Source of the DNA: Halichondria panicea
Lineage: Eukaryota > Porifera > Demospongiae > Suberitida > Halichondriidae
Direction of reading: 5' to 3'
NCBI RefSeq assembly: GCF_963675165.1
Contig: NC_087388.1
Location: 3,078,800 to 3,142,799, forward strand
DNA length: 64,000 bases
A program made the position numbers and the translations under genes. Shown piece by piece: positions 1 to 19,153 of the stretch. Position 1 is the stretch's first letter; each line of letters starts with the position of its first letter. The notes under the pieces were generated by a model, which was not told the DNA's origin, ran no database searches, and worked only from the letters and a program-made list of their open reading frames with translations.

Positions 1-3000
1 ACAAAATGAACCGCTTCTTGTACATCAGACACATAGACTCTGTTGCCCATGGTCTGTATGTCCACAATCAGATTGGGAAGGTGCTTGTTCTCACACTTTC
101 TCAGCATTTTCTTCTTCCCAATGTCGTATATCCTCAGCAGCTTGCCCATTCCCACTAGTAGGCGTCCTTGGAAGGGCGCCAACGCCACAGGTACATCATC
201 AAGCGGAGTCTAGTAGATAACAAGCTACCTTTATAGGTTATATTTATAGAAAATCTCTCAAAAATATTACAGAATTGATAAGAGCAACACAATGAGAAGT
301 AGCTGACGTACTAAGATTCACAATTCTGTACCATAAAACCTATGTAATTGAGAGAACACTACTTGGAGCATAATCATTATTACATGTATGAAGCTTAAGA
401 GGGCACTAGAAAAAGTATTGTAAGACAATCATTAATATTTAAATAAATTATGCCTCAGACATCTGTTGGTCGTGGGAAATACACTACTAAGTACAGTACA
501 AGTACAGTACATGATGCTGGTACACCTGTGTAGCAGTCTAACACTTTATAGGTAGACTGGTAAGTATGTATATACATGTGCATTGACAGTACTGACTATA
601 CAGTGTCCACGTACTGAATAGACATGATTTAGACATGATATAGGAGTTAGTACTCCCATGATTACACTCACAGTATGCACATGCTCCAGCTTGGATCCAT
701 CAGGGTTCAGCCTGAAGAGCACCAGTGCACCACCAGAACTGGTCCTGGGCGAGAGCATCATGTCTTTGGCTGTACCCACCACCACATACCACTCTGTGTC
801 AGCACGTGATGTGAACGTGCACACAGCCACACTGAATGCAGCAACATTCTGGTCAAATTGAACTAAATCCAAGGTTCGACCCTGCAGCAATAAATAACTG
901 TTCTTGTGTGTGCACCGCACCCCATATTGTTCACACAATGGAACTGATTTTAGAAGGGTATTATCTACATTGCAGTATGTGCATTGAGACACAGCACACT
1001 ATTCATAAGTACACTCTACAAAAAATAGTTTGAAACCTGCAACATTAATTGTGTACAACTCACATATGTATGCACGAAATCTTACGACAGAGAGTCAAAA
1101 TTAATTGAAGAGTACACCAAACAGTATCATACTATGCCACCTACATGTACACGCACAAGCATGCACTTTTCCTTTACCTCTGCGGGGTGCATGAGCCTAA
1201 GGCAAGAGGCCCACATTCCAGCACCAGCCTTGGGGGCTCCAAACATAGTCTCTGGCAGCTCTTGAGACAGAAATGACTCAGCAGCTTCTGCCGCGGCAAC
1301 CTAGACCGAGGAGTAAAATCAATTACTAAGACCTCTGATACACAGGTATAATTTATGTGCCAAGGCTTCACCTACGATACTTCAATACTAAGCTGCTGTT
1401 TTGCTATGGTTTACAGTAACATGCACTGATTTATAAATATTGACAGCACCCACCTGTTCTTCGTCACCAGCAGTCTGAACCATCTCCTCAGCCATAGCCT
1501 GCTTTCGATGAGCTTTGTACGACTCTGTGAAGGCATTGTGATCAGTCTCTATCAGCACCAGAGTTCGGCTAGGGGGGTGGACTGTGAGACGACGAGGGGT
1601 GAGTTGAAGGGGCGTTGATACTTGATTAAATACAACCCCTAGTTTTTCTAGAGAGAGGATACGCAGAGTGTTACTGGCAATGGCAACAATGCCTTCAGGG
1701 CACTGCTCAGAGGAGAATCCTGAAGCAAAGTCGAGGACATCATAAGAGAGTGGAGTGAGATGGAATCGAGACTGATAGTTGTAGCTGAGCCAACTCCTAC
1801 TTGATACAGCCAGAACACTCTCTGCGGATTGCATGAGCACTCGAAACAGCTTTACAGGACGAGTACCCATGTACCTGCACAACCACATAATATAAAATTA
1901 TGTTGCACTTAAAGTGAATGTTTACAAATTTTCCGCAAAGATTCATAGTAACTCTATCGACAGTTAGTCTAAAGCCTTCCAACGTTACATAAACATTGTA
2001 CGTGTTCGCAGCACACACACACACACACACACACATGTAAGGCTTAAAGACTAATAATTATATACAGTCATGTACATGTAGACTAATGCACAATCAGCAT
2101 GTACAGCTGTAACAGTGGTTTAACAACCTTGTTCTGGTGTCAGAGAGATCTCCAGTAACCGAGTCCAATGCAGTACGCAGGAGGACTCCATTCTGTAGGC
2201 CTATGTTGAGGAAGAGTCCACCACTACTGCCCATTTCTCCCCCTCCTCCCATCTCCACTATACATAGACTTTCTGCCCCAGCTGGCAGTGCCTGCATGCT
2301 CAGTGGCTGCAGGGTATCCTGTAGGCATGGTAGGGAATATACTTGACACAGTACAAAACACAGCACATATATAACAGGGGAGGCAGAAAAAAGTCAAAAG
2401 GTAAGTTACTGCTCCCTACAATCACATGTACAATAGGGGGAGGCAGAAGAAATGTCAGGGTAATTAAGTTACAGCTTTCTACATTCACATGTATAATAGG
2501 GGGAGGCAGAAGAAATGTCTTGCTACATTCATAGGGGAGGCAGAGAAAGGTCAGAGTAAGTTACAAAGTACATTGCTTGTAGCCAAGAGGTATTTACAAG
2601 TTGTGAGAATTGCTTTGATGTCTGGTTGATTGGCATGACAGACATGTACATTCATATTATAGTGAAACTACACAGGCTCTTATGTCTGGAGATCTAAAGA
2701 GGTCACAATTTTTTTTACTAGTAAGTACATGTGATGATTGATTGTACGTGAGTAGATTATAGCATAGATAAAAGAGAGAGGGATTGGAAACGGAAGTGGT
2801 GCACGTGACCATTTAATATTGGTTCTACACAGAGGCCTTGAAAACTGTCCGCTTTTCGTCCTATTTTTGCCAGGTAACTCGCTCAAAATAAGAAAGCTGT
2901 GTTTCTCGAGACATTATCTCCTTCAGCAATTTATAACACGCCTATTCTGTGAGCCACGTGTGGTACTAGCTAATGACTGACCACACCCAGTAAAAGGAAA

Positions 3001-6000
3001 CATTCAAAGTAAGCTTCAAAGTGCTATTTTAGGGTCTTCGATTGCTATAACATGTAAGCGTCCTGGTAATAGATTTGATCTGCACAGAATAAGCACATCT
3101 GCTAGTGGTTTATTCTCCACAATGTGTAGAAATAGGCATCAGCTTGGCTACCTTGTAGCCACGCCCCTTATAGATGGCTTGCTAAAGACAGCCTCTATTG
3201 AACCACGGGGAAAAGCGGATGTTCATTCGAAGATACTTCTGTTTCCAATCCCTCTCTCCTCTATCTATGATTACAGTAAGCCACACAGCAATCGTAACAA
3301 TCATAAGCAAATAACCCTACAAGTACTGCACTTAATATACAAGTACCGTGTAGCGGGAAATTTTCGTGAGGTGCAAAATTTTGCGTTTTTCGAGGGCAGA
3401 GCAGTTAGTTTAAACTGGGATAAACTCCCACGCACCGGTATTTTACATGCAAAGTTCTTGGTAGGTGTGGTTTCCAAGAAACGCGACTATTAAAACCCAC
3501 GAACATTTCTGCTGAGGGCTCTGGAGCCAAAGAGCGAACATTTCCCGCTATACGATAGTAAATTCACACCAGGTTGTACATGTTTAAAAATGGTAATGTA
3601 CTGCACTTACTGAGGGATCGAGAGAGATGATTCTGACAGTCTGGTCAGTCAGCCCAACAGCCAGGAATCTTGATCTTTGCTCCCCAGGGGGCACTGTGCC
3701 GAGGCTCATACATGACACCTCAGAAGCCATGTCTTTCCTCTCAGTGTACTCATTCAACTGGCCGCTCTGTGGGCACATAAATGTATTTGTATACACAGCA
3801 CATAAACATACATGTAACACTAGTATCCTAAGCGTGACAATGGGAGTACCTGTACATGCACATACCATGTGACAATTAACATCAAACAATAAAACCAACA
3901 ATGCAGATGCCACAATGACTCCCTTGCAAGTGTAAGGCATGCAACTGACCCATGAGTAAGACATTGTTACATCGGTAGCAAGTGCCGAGTACAATTATTG
4001 TTAACAGTGGTTTTGGTGTATTTAAATATGCAATACAGCCATGTGCAAATAAGAATACAACACTCCCAACGAAGTACATTGCCTGAACTTTTCAATCACG
4101 TATACACAGACAAATGTGGGTTCGTGAGGCTAACCAGGTCCATTTCAAAGTAGACGATCTCCCCGCCATTGAGAGCAATGACCACCTGTCGCTCATTGAT
4201 GGCACACTTTGTAATGACTCTTTTGCCAGGTGATCTCCACTCGTTCACACGTTTGTCGGCACGGATGTGACGAATACCATCTGGGTATACCTACAATGTA
4301 ACAGTATATGCATGCACAAGAAGCATTCAGTATCACAGGCTTTCACAGTCTAGTGTGTTACAACAAAGAAATTAATGTTACACGTATACAGGTACTAAAT
4401 GTACATGTTTAAATCAATGACATGGTGCATGGGACAATAAAAACGAAAAAGCATGCACCGTGACAATACAAACATACCTTAAGGTGACAAATATTCACAG
4501 GTTATATTTTACCGTATAGCGGGTAATTTTCGTGGGGTAAAATATTCGTTATTTTTGTGGGCAGGCTGACTTCCACGAAATTTTAACGTAGGCGTGGCTT
4601 ATCGGAACGTAGGAATGCCATGCAGCTAACGAGACTAAACAAAATTTTTACTCACGAAAACCACCTTTTCTCGAGTTGAACGAATTTTTTACCCCACGAA
4701 ACTTACCCGCTATACGGTACAGCATAAAATATAATCTTACTTGTGTCATGTACATTTTACTGATTACAATCAAAGCGATAAATTTCATAGTGGACATAAT
4801 CAGCAAGCACACACTCATTTGGAAACATAATAATACCAAGGGCGTACGTATAAAAAGAGAGAGGGCATGCAACTGACTATCAACCCTAAAGCCACAGACC
4901 GTAGTAATGTAGTGCTGTATATACACAATCTATTAATAGAATTTTATTTTTAGATTTTACTGTACTTTTCACCGCCCACTTAGTTTTTGCTTGCAAGCTG
5001 TTGCATGCCTTCTCTCTTTTTCTACGCCCTTGGTAATACTACCGCAGAATTGTCACCTTAGGGTGTTATTGAATTCAAAGTCTACGAGCTGTGCATAAGA
5101 ACGAGATACATGTACACATGATGTATATGTATGTGTATCTACACGTACTTATTGTGACTGCTAAAAATCACCTGTATAAGGGCATCTTCACCAAGCCTGG
5201 AGCAAGCGAGAGTAGGTGAAGTCCCCAGGAAGCCGGAGTCGGTCACTTCCTCAACTGTCTCTCCAATAGAGAGTACCAGGGTGGCATTAATAAAGGATAC
5301 CACAATATACGAGTCATACTCCTCTGGAGGGGAAGACAATAGACATTACGTTTAAACCCTCATTATTGCATTATTGAATCAGGCATTTACTGACATTTAA
5401 CTGAGGAAGTACGGTACACTATTCACAAGCACTGTACAGATGTTGCATGTACGTACAGCACACTGAAGAAACAAGTACATGTGTGTATATAGCCACCTGC
5501 AATGTTTGTCTTGACTGTCCACACGGCATTAGGATTACCAGGCAACTCAGACACAGCCATTTCACTCACCTACACACCCATGTACACAGATTGACCTACA
5601 TGCATATACTGACACCACTGCAGCTGTCTCATACACTAAACAGCAAAAAGGCTATATATACATGTACCAATGATTGTCTGTATAATTATTTCCGAATTAA
5701 CAGTCAGACAACGAAAACTGATCAGTATAGCTAGAAGATAGACCAGAGATTCGAACGTTTGGTCATGCACAAATTGACCGAGCAGAATTATCACGGGAAT
5801 TTAACGTTCGTGCAATAAGATAAAAACAGGAAATATCATAATTGTGATTGATTGAAGTAGCCATTTTGTGATAGAATCACAGTGCTACCTGGTTATTTTT
5901 GAGGCACGAGGTTTCTTTAGTGCCTCAAAATTGGTTTACTTCCGGTTAAAGACCTCTCTACGGTAGGGGTATGACCATTTGAACCTCTATCCTCGAAAAT

Positions 6001-9000
6001 AAAATTTTTAGTTTGAGCAATCCACAAAAATGTAGTGCCTCGAAAATAACCTTAATTGTAATTGTAAGTAGCACTTTCACGGATGGCCAAGACACGTACT
6101 TTAAGTGATAGCTCTAGCAAGAAAAGGTAGCTAATAATTATGGTCGAATTCCTACGAGCGAAAATGACTTCACATTTCGACTGACAATTTGTGCTATGGT
6201 CTGACATTTGTCAGTTCACTTGGAAAATGTTATTAATGAGGCAATTAAAATATAATTGGCGATTCTATTAATTTTGGCGATGGCATTACTGGCATGTATT
6301 AGGCGATCCTCACTTACGCCAATTGCAGGGTTTCATCTAGTGGGGGGGGCGGGAGGAAAGCTTCCCCCCCAAAAGAGAAGTGAAAATAGGCCCGAGGAGA
6401 GGGATAGGGAGAGAGAGAGGGGGAGGGGGAGAGAGGGGTACTATACCCAACATTATCTAGACACGGTCTTTTGTTACATGTAGCTTTGCTAGAGCTAGGA
6501 TGATTGGTCATCACCTATAGTCTTACAAATATATCCATTGCTTTTGTATATACATGTGGTTTCTATAGTATTCTATACATACGGTGTCCACAATTTCATA
6601 CCAGCATACCAAGTTACATGGAGTTGCCTGTCAATGCACATTGCCAGAAATACATCGCTAATAATTATAGGCACCAACAACAAACAAAATAGGGAGTGCG
6701 GTGACCGAAAGTGGGCGTGACCTCACATTTTTCGCGCTAACGCGTGGTTCCTTTTCAAAATTCCCCCCCAAACTTAAAATCCTTGATGAAACCCTGAATT
6801 GTCAAACCTATTTCCTACCCAAGTACATTGTAGTAGCTGATATATATACAGTGTATGTACATCATGTAGAGCATATTCCTTGAAAGGACACCATTATTAT
6901 CATTGCAGGGACTTCGTTCATGATGTCACACACACAAACAGTTTTACTGCTCGGTTTAATCAACTACAGTGTATGCACCACATGTAGTTTACCTCAAGTC
7001 CATGCCTGAGTACTCTTAGAGAGGACTGTGGGCCACGCCCACAGGCAATATAGAGTTGAGGCGTGTCTTCAGCAGCAAGGTCGGCCACAAGACATGACAT
7101 TACGGGTGAAAGACTCTCTAACTTGTCAACCTGAAACGTACATGAAATGCGGTTAAAAACACAAAAGCAGTGGCATTTATGCTAGTCACTAGCTACTAAA
7201 CAATGTATAATAACAGACCTGGACAAGGTTTTTGAGAGGCCTGGGGGCAATGAAGAATGTTTCTCCCTCTTCCAAAGGCATGGCTGACGAGAACTCTGGC
7301 TCCCCATCATCATCTCCCAAATGGGCAATCTGGTACAAAGCACTAGCAAAGAAAGGCAATAGAACATTATTTTAAACAAACTGTTAGAATCCGGTAAAGG
7401 GCATGCAAGAAATAAATGTGCAACAGTATATCCCAATGCATGTACATAAACACTACTGTTTATACATGTAGAAAAGATTGATTATACTGAAACAAACGTG
7501 CATTGCCAGACGAATATAATTTATTATATTAATGAGCATACTGATTTCCAAACTCTGAGGCACAGAAGAGGAAGCCTGTTTTGAGCACACACATCGATGC
7601 TGCCACTGGTACAGTGTCAAAATACTTGATTCTGATCTCAGTCACCTAGAGTAGAAATGCATGTCACATTGTAATAACCACAAAACATAGCAGTATATAA
7701 TCAGCATTAAGTTTGGTTTGAAAACATTAATTGATATCCGTTCATTTACTCATTGAAAATTCTATTAGCTAGTTAGCAAGATACCTTCTCATTGGGTCTC
7801 CAATATGCTCACTAACTCCTGCGCTGGAAAGCCTAAAAGACAGGCATCTGCAACCATTGAAGACCGTACATGCTCAACAGTTAACCCTTACGTGCTTTAG
7901 TTTTATATTATTGATGCCACGCATGCGCAAAGTGAATACATGTACCAGCTAGGCTCTCTTTTCGTGAGAGCCTGAAATCGAGGCTAGTATACATGCTACA
8001 GACAATATGGTATTTTATTGTTACAGATATGACCAACAAGGACAGCAGTCCTATAGATAACAACAGGTTTACCGTAATCCTCGTGCAGCTGCGCGTCGAG
8101 GCATAACAACTACATGTTTGGTAGCCAATGCATGATCAGCACACTTTTTTCAACTGTTAGCTACGACAGCTTGTTTACAGTGAGTGCAACTTTGCTCCAA
8201 CACTTGAAACTGCTTGGCCAATCCTAGCTACAAGTAGTACCTACTGAATTTGACAATACAATGTAAGTCGTAGTGCTAACATACCGTATAGCTAGAAATT
8301 TCTGTGGCCCAAAAATTCTGCGAATAGCTGCAAAAAGACCTTCTGCAGATAATATTTCTGCGAATTAAACTTTCAAATTAGGCGTGGTTAATAAGCATTT
8401 GCGGATAATATTTCTGCGTTTACTCACTCATTCGCAGAATTCGCAAATTTTTGGGCCACAGAAATTTCTAGCTGTACGGTACTTACCAAGTCATCATCGG
8501 TCTCAAGGGTCACTTTGAAGATGTCCCCTTGCTCAGTTTGTAGCAGGAAAAAAAACATGTGCTGTAGTCAGATAAAACAAAAATTAATAGTTAATTTCTT
8601 ACAGCTTCAAAAATCGACACCAGCATATATAAAGATTATATACACACAGATGAACATAAAAATATCTATATTATAATTATTATAATTATGCACACTATAT
8701 ACATACTGATACAGCTAGAGAGTCCATAATAAGAGAAAGAATATTGAACGCATGCATATACTTTGCATCAGAAAGTAACATGGCTTCCTATCTGTAACGC
8801 ATGGTACAATGACAATTTGGTAATTTATAAGCAATAATTATAACGAGGCATGTGATGGCTCCAGGCGGCCAGGAACCCACGTTACTTGAAACATGTGATG
8901 CAAGGTATTGCTTTTTTCAATACTCTCTCTCTTTTTCTTGGTATAATGTACAGCAGAAAATGTGGTGGCGTACCTTTGTTTTGTGAGTTGCACTAGACAC

Positions 9001-10170
9001 AAAGAGGATACTTCTCTCAGCATCATCAAGATCATGCTGTCGTCGAGGTATGGGGCAGCGGAGGTCGGGCTGATCACCAAAATTCTTATAGACTAGGTAG
9101 TTCTCACAGGCTAGGAGCACTCCACTGGGACCATCATTGCCTCCTGGGACAGCCAGCAGAAAATTAGCTGTGTCTTCAAGAGGCTCAGAGTACTTGCGTA
9201 CAACATGGTTGAGACCGAGGTCCAGCTCATAAAATGTAAGAGTTTGCTGAGCAACTTGAGCAGCTTCACCGGTAGGGTCACCATCAGCCTCCTGTTTGTG
9301 GAGTGATCATACGCACAAATAATTGCTTTGCATCACAATTTTCAAAGGAACAGGCAAACATATAATGTTGATTTTTAACTTTCACACACCTCGTAGTCGA
9401 GCTCAAGTGTGGCGAACATAGGGTTATCGAACCCCACATCCACTCCCACCATGTGGTAGACCAGATTGTGTGACTTGTGTGCTTCTAAAGGTGAGGAGAT
9501 GGTTAGTCTGGCTGCAGAGTCTCGGTTGAGGATGTACACCAGCTTCTGTTTCTCAATGGCTCCTATCATGGCCGCCCTGCCTTTAGGGTCAACAGCAAGG
9601 TATTGCCCAGGCACAATACGACGGCACCCACTCTTGCCAAATGTCTCCTGATGGACCTGTGAATGTTTAGTTATTAGTGCACTGCACATACACCTACACA
9701 GTGTGTCTTGCTAGTATTAAACATACACAGACCTTTTCGAACATATTTTTCTGAGGGTTGTAATCCAAGATCACAATGCGCCCAGAATCACTACCAACAA
9801 TGAGGAAATCTGTAAAAGTAGCAGACTCTGATACACATACATACGTGTACGATATTTACACGTACAAAATCAGTGATTTTTGAATTTGTTAGCAGATCTA
9901 GCAATTTATAATGTGTCGTTCATAAACGTTGTAAAAATGTGTACCCTTAGAGCTCCCAGTGAGTCTAAATGGTATGATGGACCGGATCATCCCAAACACG
10001 TCACAAGAGTGGAGGGAGTGAAGTTTTCCTGTATTTGGGTCGGGACGAACAATTTCCAAACTCTTTCCACGACTTAGGACAATTTCTTGCTGCTTACTAC
10101 CAGCAAAGTTTCCATGAACAGCCTGAGTGATGGTGGACGCCTTTTGCAGGGTGAGTGAGTATAAATGCAT
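1..10170 (-). CDS. SF3B3: SF3B3, splicing factor 3b subunit 3 (C-terminus outside window)
   Basis: Large beta-propeller subunit of the SF3b complex in the U2 snRNP, acting in the nucleus in branch-site recognition. Seventeen exons were joined on the minus strand: 9945-10170 (ATG at 10170), 9733-9809, 9390-9656, 8974-9291, 8487-8561, 7542-7645, 7219-7342, 6993-7130, 5497-5569, 5172-5323, 4135-4290, 3611-3766, 2128-2318, 1454-1874, 1178-1300, 672-881 and 1-209. The frame stays open for about 1,006 codons; the family is about 1,217 residues, so roughly the last fifth lies beyond position 1. Near-identical family stretches include [39 protein letters not shown] and [20 protein letters not shown]. 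The DDB1/CPSF160 paralogues are excluded by this close SF3B3-specific match. One donor (at 2127) reads GTTGTT, weaker than the others. Introns carry several transposons, one abutting the donor at 8486. Start chosen because [11 protein letters not shown] aligns with the family N-terminus. Confidence 0.97.
2012..2035. repeat. (CA)12 microsatellite
   Basis: Uninterrupted CA dinucleotide run inside an SF3B3 intron (between exons 1454-1874 and 2128-2318). Confidence 0.95.
2374..2573. repeat. Minisatellite of about 60-bp units
   Basis: About four imperfect tandem copies, each starting ATAGGGGGAGGCAGAAGAAA and ending near a TTCACATGTAC-type tail; the third copy is truncated to about 36 bp. Located in an SF3B3 intron just upstream (in transcription) of exon 2128-2318. 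Confidence 0.85.
2763..3269. mobile_element. MITE family A, about 510 bp, copy 1
   Basis: Terminal inverted repeats begin CATAGATAAAAGAGAGAGGG on the left, with a matching right end finishing CTATCTATG. Flanked by ATTATAG / ATTACAG, a 7-bp target duplication with one mismatch. Homologous throughout to 11835-12348. No coding capacity, so it is a non-autonomous DNA transposon of unknown superfamily. Confidence 0.85.
3344..3557. mobile_element. TACCGTA-family MITE (diverged)
   Basis: Starts TACCGTGTAGCGGGAAATTT and ends with the inverse, TTTCCCGCTATACGATA. Same terminal design as the element at 4510 but with a different interior. In an SF3B3 intron. Confidence 0.75.
4510..4719. mobile_element. 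TACCGTA-family MITE, full length
   Basis: Starts TACCGTATAGCGGGTAATTT and ends ACCCGCTATACGGTA. Interior AGGCGTGGCTTATCGGAACG is shared almost unchanged with the copy at 62239-62446, so these two are the best reference copies. The ends suggest a TA target duplication. Confidence 0.88.
4835..5034. mobile_element. Short inverted-repeat element (ACCAAGGGCGTA ends)
   Basis: Left arm ACCAAGGGCGTACGTATAAA continues into AGAGAGAGGGCATGCAAC; the right arm 4999-5034 is its inverse. About 200 bp long, in the same SF3B3 intron as the element at 4510. Confidence 0.75.
5891..6051. mobile_element. GCCTCGAAAATAACC-ended element, copy 1
   Basis: Inverted ends GGTTATTTTTGAGGCAC and GTGCCTCGAAAATAACC. Interior resembles 50977-51152 (both contain a TTTGAACC..CTATCCTCGAAA stretch). 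In the long SF3B3 intron 5570-6992. Confidence 0.7.
6321..6801. mobile_element. GGGTTTCATC-ended element with G/C homopolymers
   Basis: Inverted ends AATTGCAGGGTTTCATC and GATGAAACCCTGAATT. Near the ends lie G8 and C7 runs, followed by a purine-only tract (GAGAGAGAGGGGGAGGGGGA). The right third is homologous to 46640-46745. Confidence 0.7.
8282..8481. mobile_element. TACCGTA-family MITE abutting a splice donor
   Basis: Starts TACCGTATAGCTAGAAATTT and ends AAATTTCTAGCTGTACGGTA. The interior is a distinct subtype (TTCTGCG-rich). Its last base overlaps the minus-strand donor GTAAGT (8481-8486) of SF3B3 exon 8487-8561. Confidence 0.82.
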
Positions 10171-10425
10171 GTTGGGGCTAGCAAAGACTAAATCTATGTG
10201 CTTGGGTTATCAGATTATCATAACTTCAGGCTTGATCCTCCGGCAGGTAAGGAGAGCATTGATTAGAACACAACGTGGCCACCTGGCTAATCGTAATATT
10301 TGAAGCTGTTCGTTTATTTGAAGAAAATTAATAGCTAACCTTTAACCTTTAGATTTGTATTACCAATACGGACACATATACATCATATCAATTTTGATAT
10401 TCTGCTTGGAACTTAACAACTGAAG
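10171..10425. promoter_or_regulatory. Bidirectional promoter region, SF3B3/PDCD6
   Basis: The start codons of SF3B3 (minus) and PDCD6 (plus) are 255 bp apart and face away from each other, so both promoters and both 5' leaders must lie here. I see no TATA box at a convincing distance and no repeat. The assignment is positional. Confidence 0.6.
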
Positions 10426-16542
<6,117 letters not shown>

Positions 16543-16665
16543 ACAAATTAATTATATAAAGTTATTTTTAAAGGACAATCTTAGAATAGTTGCATGATCA
16601 CTATAATTGTATGTTTAGGACTGGCAATGCTATTTAAAGCATCTGTACATCTAGCTTTGAAAAGT

Positions 16666-19153
16666 CTATTTCTTCAACGGAAACCTGCATAAAAAGTAAT
16701 TATAGGTACAATAATAATATTGAACATTATTCCTACTTCGTTTCTTTTTCTTGGAAGTTCGTTTACTCTTACTTTTCTTCTTTGGTGGGTACTCCCCAAA
16801 CTGCAATTGACAACAGTTTTACATTATTAAATTTTTTATGTCTAAAATTATATATAATTATTATACATGTATAGCTCTTACATCTTGAGTGATGGATTTC
16901 AACTCTGAAAATTCAGCTAAATCGTCCAGCTCTTGTCGGTTGCTACGACCTGTGTCATGTGACTTCCTTTTGCGAGATAACCTCATCATATTATTCTCTT
17001 CAAACCTACAGAAACAGCAAAAAAGACAGATTGAGTGTCATACCGTATAATATACAGTGGAACCTCTAAAACGGACACCATTGGGGAATAGCCTTTTGGC
17101 CGTTATAGAGAAGTGGTCTTCCTTGGGAGGTTTCAGCTATGTATGCTCTACGAGTCATTTCTTGCTACAATTAATTGGAGCTTTGCTAACTGCTTCTTTA
17201 TAGCTCATACAAGCTACAGCTAGGTTTTCACGATTGTGCAAAATAATGCTATCTCAGCAATAATTTTCCAGAGCTGATTTTGCGATTTTATTGTTGCGAA
17301 TTGTTTGATGCTCGCAAAACGTTCTAGTAATACGGTAAAAAATGGACTTGAGTTTGCATGCAAGCATATTGTGTGTTCCTTATAATTATACTATGCTCAC
17401 AACACTATAATTATAGTAACTAAAACACTATATTCCATAGTTATAAGGAATTAATGCTCTATGTACTGGTGTGTACGTTGCAAAGATTAACTCCAGTTCA
17501 AACAAGTTAAAAAAACATAAGTATTAATTTTTATGGGAAGAAGTATAATTATAGATTTGGGTAAAATAGAGGATCTGCATTTTCTCTTGCATGAACTAAT
17601 TTGCCTTTTCTGCATGCTTTGCTCATGAGCGCTATATACGCCTTTTATGTAATTTAATTAACGTTGATCTAATCCTGGTACGCATGCCATCAGTGACCAG
17701 CTAGGGAATCAATTATTTTCTCTGACACCGGTATAAAATCATTTACTAAAGTCGTAATTACTAACTAACCATAATGGTAACACGTACGTATGCATGCTGT
17801 GCCATACACAAAAATATGTCTTACATACCGCTCCAAGTCTTTTTCTCTAGCAAGTTCTCTTCGTTTTTGAAGTCCACCAACTACCATAGATGTCTGCAGA
17901 TATGAGAAAAGCCATACAATATGAAAGCGGGTGCTGATGCACCTCGGTGGAGGTGCCAAAGCTAAATAACATAATATTATAAAGCTACTAATTAATAATG
18001 ATTTAGAAGCTCTCAGCCACTTGTAGTACCCTCGCTACGCTCTGGATACTAAATCAGTGCCTTAGGGCTTCTAAATCACATGGACAACGGCCGACAAAAC
18101 AGTCATTTAGATACTACAGTCTACACAAATACACTACCGTATACCTCGCTTGCGCATGCGCACCGAGGTGTAATTAATACATGTACGTAATTCAAGTATG
18201 TGATTGAATCCACAAACCTTCACTTCACTTGGCATATCTAGTACTTCTTCCTTAAGCTCCTCAATTAGAGCTGTTTGATTTCTGTTTTTCTTTTCCCGCC
18301 TGCCTGGATTCTCATCATAGGGAGTAGACACCACTTTTGGAGGCATGTAGAGTTTAGGATTTGAGGTTGGTCGTTCTTCATCACTGCTCTCACTCTCGTC
18401 AACTTTAGACACCAGATTGGAAGGGTTGGGTTTAAAGCGTAGAGGATCACTAGCAGACGCTGGAGTAGGTATCAATAGTAATACGTACATATTAATTATT
18501 GCGTCATACCCATTCCAGTTGTTGCTGTTCGCACGAGTTTTTCCATTTGATACTTGAGTTTTTGATCCAAAGGTCGAATTTTTTCTAGTACCTTATACAG
18601 ACAAGGAGGTAGAAGTAGTTTTGTTTATTATAACAACATAGAACAGAAGTGCATGTACTCACTGTTCGGATCTCCACTATCCTATGTAAGGGAGGAGTGC
18701 AATTAATTGATTGTCCATTCAGTTTCATCATCACCACTTGCACAATGTTGACCAGGTAACTGCAGGTATAAAAATTTAAAACTAGTGACTACCTGCAAGT
18801 GTAAAAACCAGCCGGTGGTAAAGTGGGTACAATTCAACATTCATAGGTGGCACTCGATTTTAATATTGGGATGGTGTGGGTACCGTAATTCGACCTATTA
18901 GTAAGTTATACCTCAGTAATAACTGAAACTTCAATTCTAGCAGGCTAATACCAGCCTCAGGCTTGTGACCTCCAGTCAGAGCATGTGCTCTTATCTTGGC
19001 TACGTGCTCTCTGACGGCCTTCACCCTGTCTGTGATTTCACTCAACAACTGGTGTCCCTTTGGAAGATCTTGGGCCAACATCTATAAAATCATTATTATA
19101 GTGAGCCAATTAAAGGGTCTTATTTATTATACCTTGACACCTAGTGTCTCCAT
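16666..19153 (-). CDS. NGDN: Neuroguidin (Sas10/Utp3/Lcp5 family)
   Basis: Nucleolar small-subunit processome factor of the Sas10/Lcp5 family; the vertebrate member also binds eIF4E and CPEB. Exons 19133-19153, 18912-19081, 18663-18759, 18510-18591, 18218-18459, 17829-17893, 16882-17005 and 16666-16800 join to 936 nt (311 residues, near the family length of about 315). Diagnostic stretches: the Sas10 helical core (SLLELKFQLLL), EIRTVLEKIRPLDQKLKYQ, DPLRFKPNPSN, then LYMPPKVVSTPYDENP and a Lys/Arg-rich tail (KKKSKSKRTSKKKKRS) that looks like a nucleolar signal. An acidic stretch (VDESESSDEE) precedes the PPKV motif as in other members. The last exon is the least certain: the frame runs past the basic tail to TAG at 16666-16668, and an unseen terminal intron is possible. 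It is divergent from GMPR by 148 bp. Confidence 0.93.
17055..17274. mobile_element. CAGTGGAACC-ended element, 3'-truncated
   Basis: Begins TACAGTGGAACCTCTAAAAC and follows the 15114 element for about 220 bp, then loses similarity near TTTTCCAGAGC. Lies in the 823-bp NGDN intron 17006-17828; the rest of that intron is AT-rich with no recognised feature. Confidence 0.75.
17928..18178. mobile_element. (CA)n-family element, internally deleted
   Basis: Left end GCGGGTGCTGATGCACCTCG, right end TATACCTCGCTTGCGCATGC then GCACCGAGGTGTAATTAAT. The two ends are partly inverse (ATGCCTCGGTG core). The interior including the CA tract is reduced. In NGDN intron 17894-18217. Confidence 0.65.

Noticed and set aside
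2374-2573. CRISPR-like regularly spaced repeats
   Set aside because: Units are contiguous and the whole unit is repeated, without unique spacers; it is a minisatellite in an animal intron.
1-10170. DDB1 or CPSF160 instead of SF3B3
   Set aside because: Exon after exon matches SF3B3 closely (for example [20 protein letters not shown] region and [11 protein letters not shown]), which the paralogues do not share.
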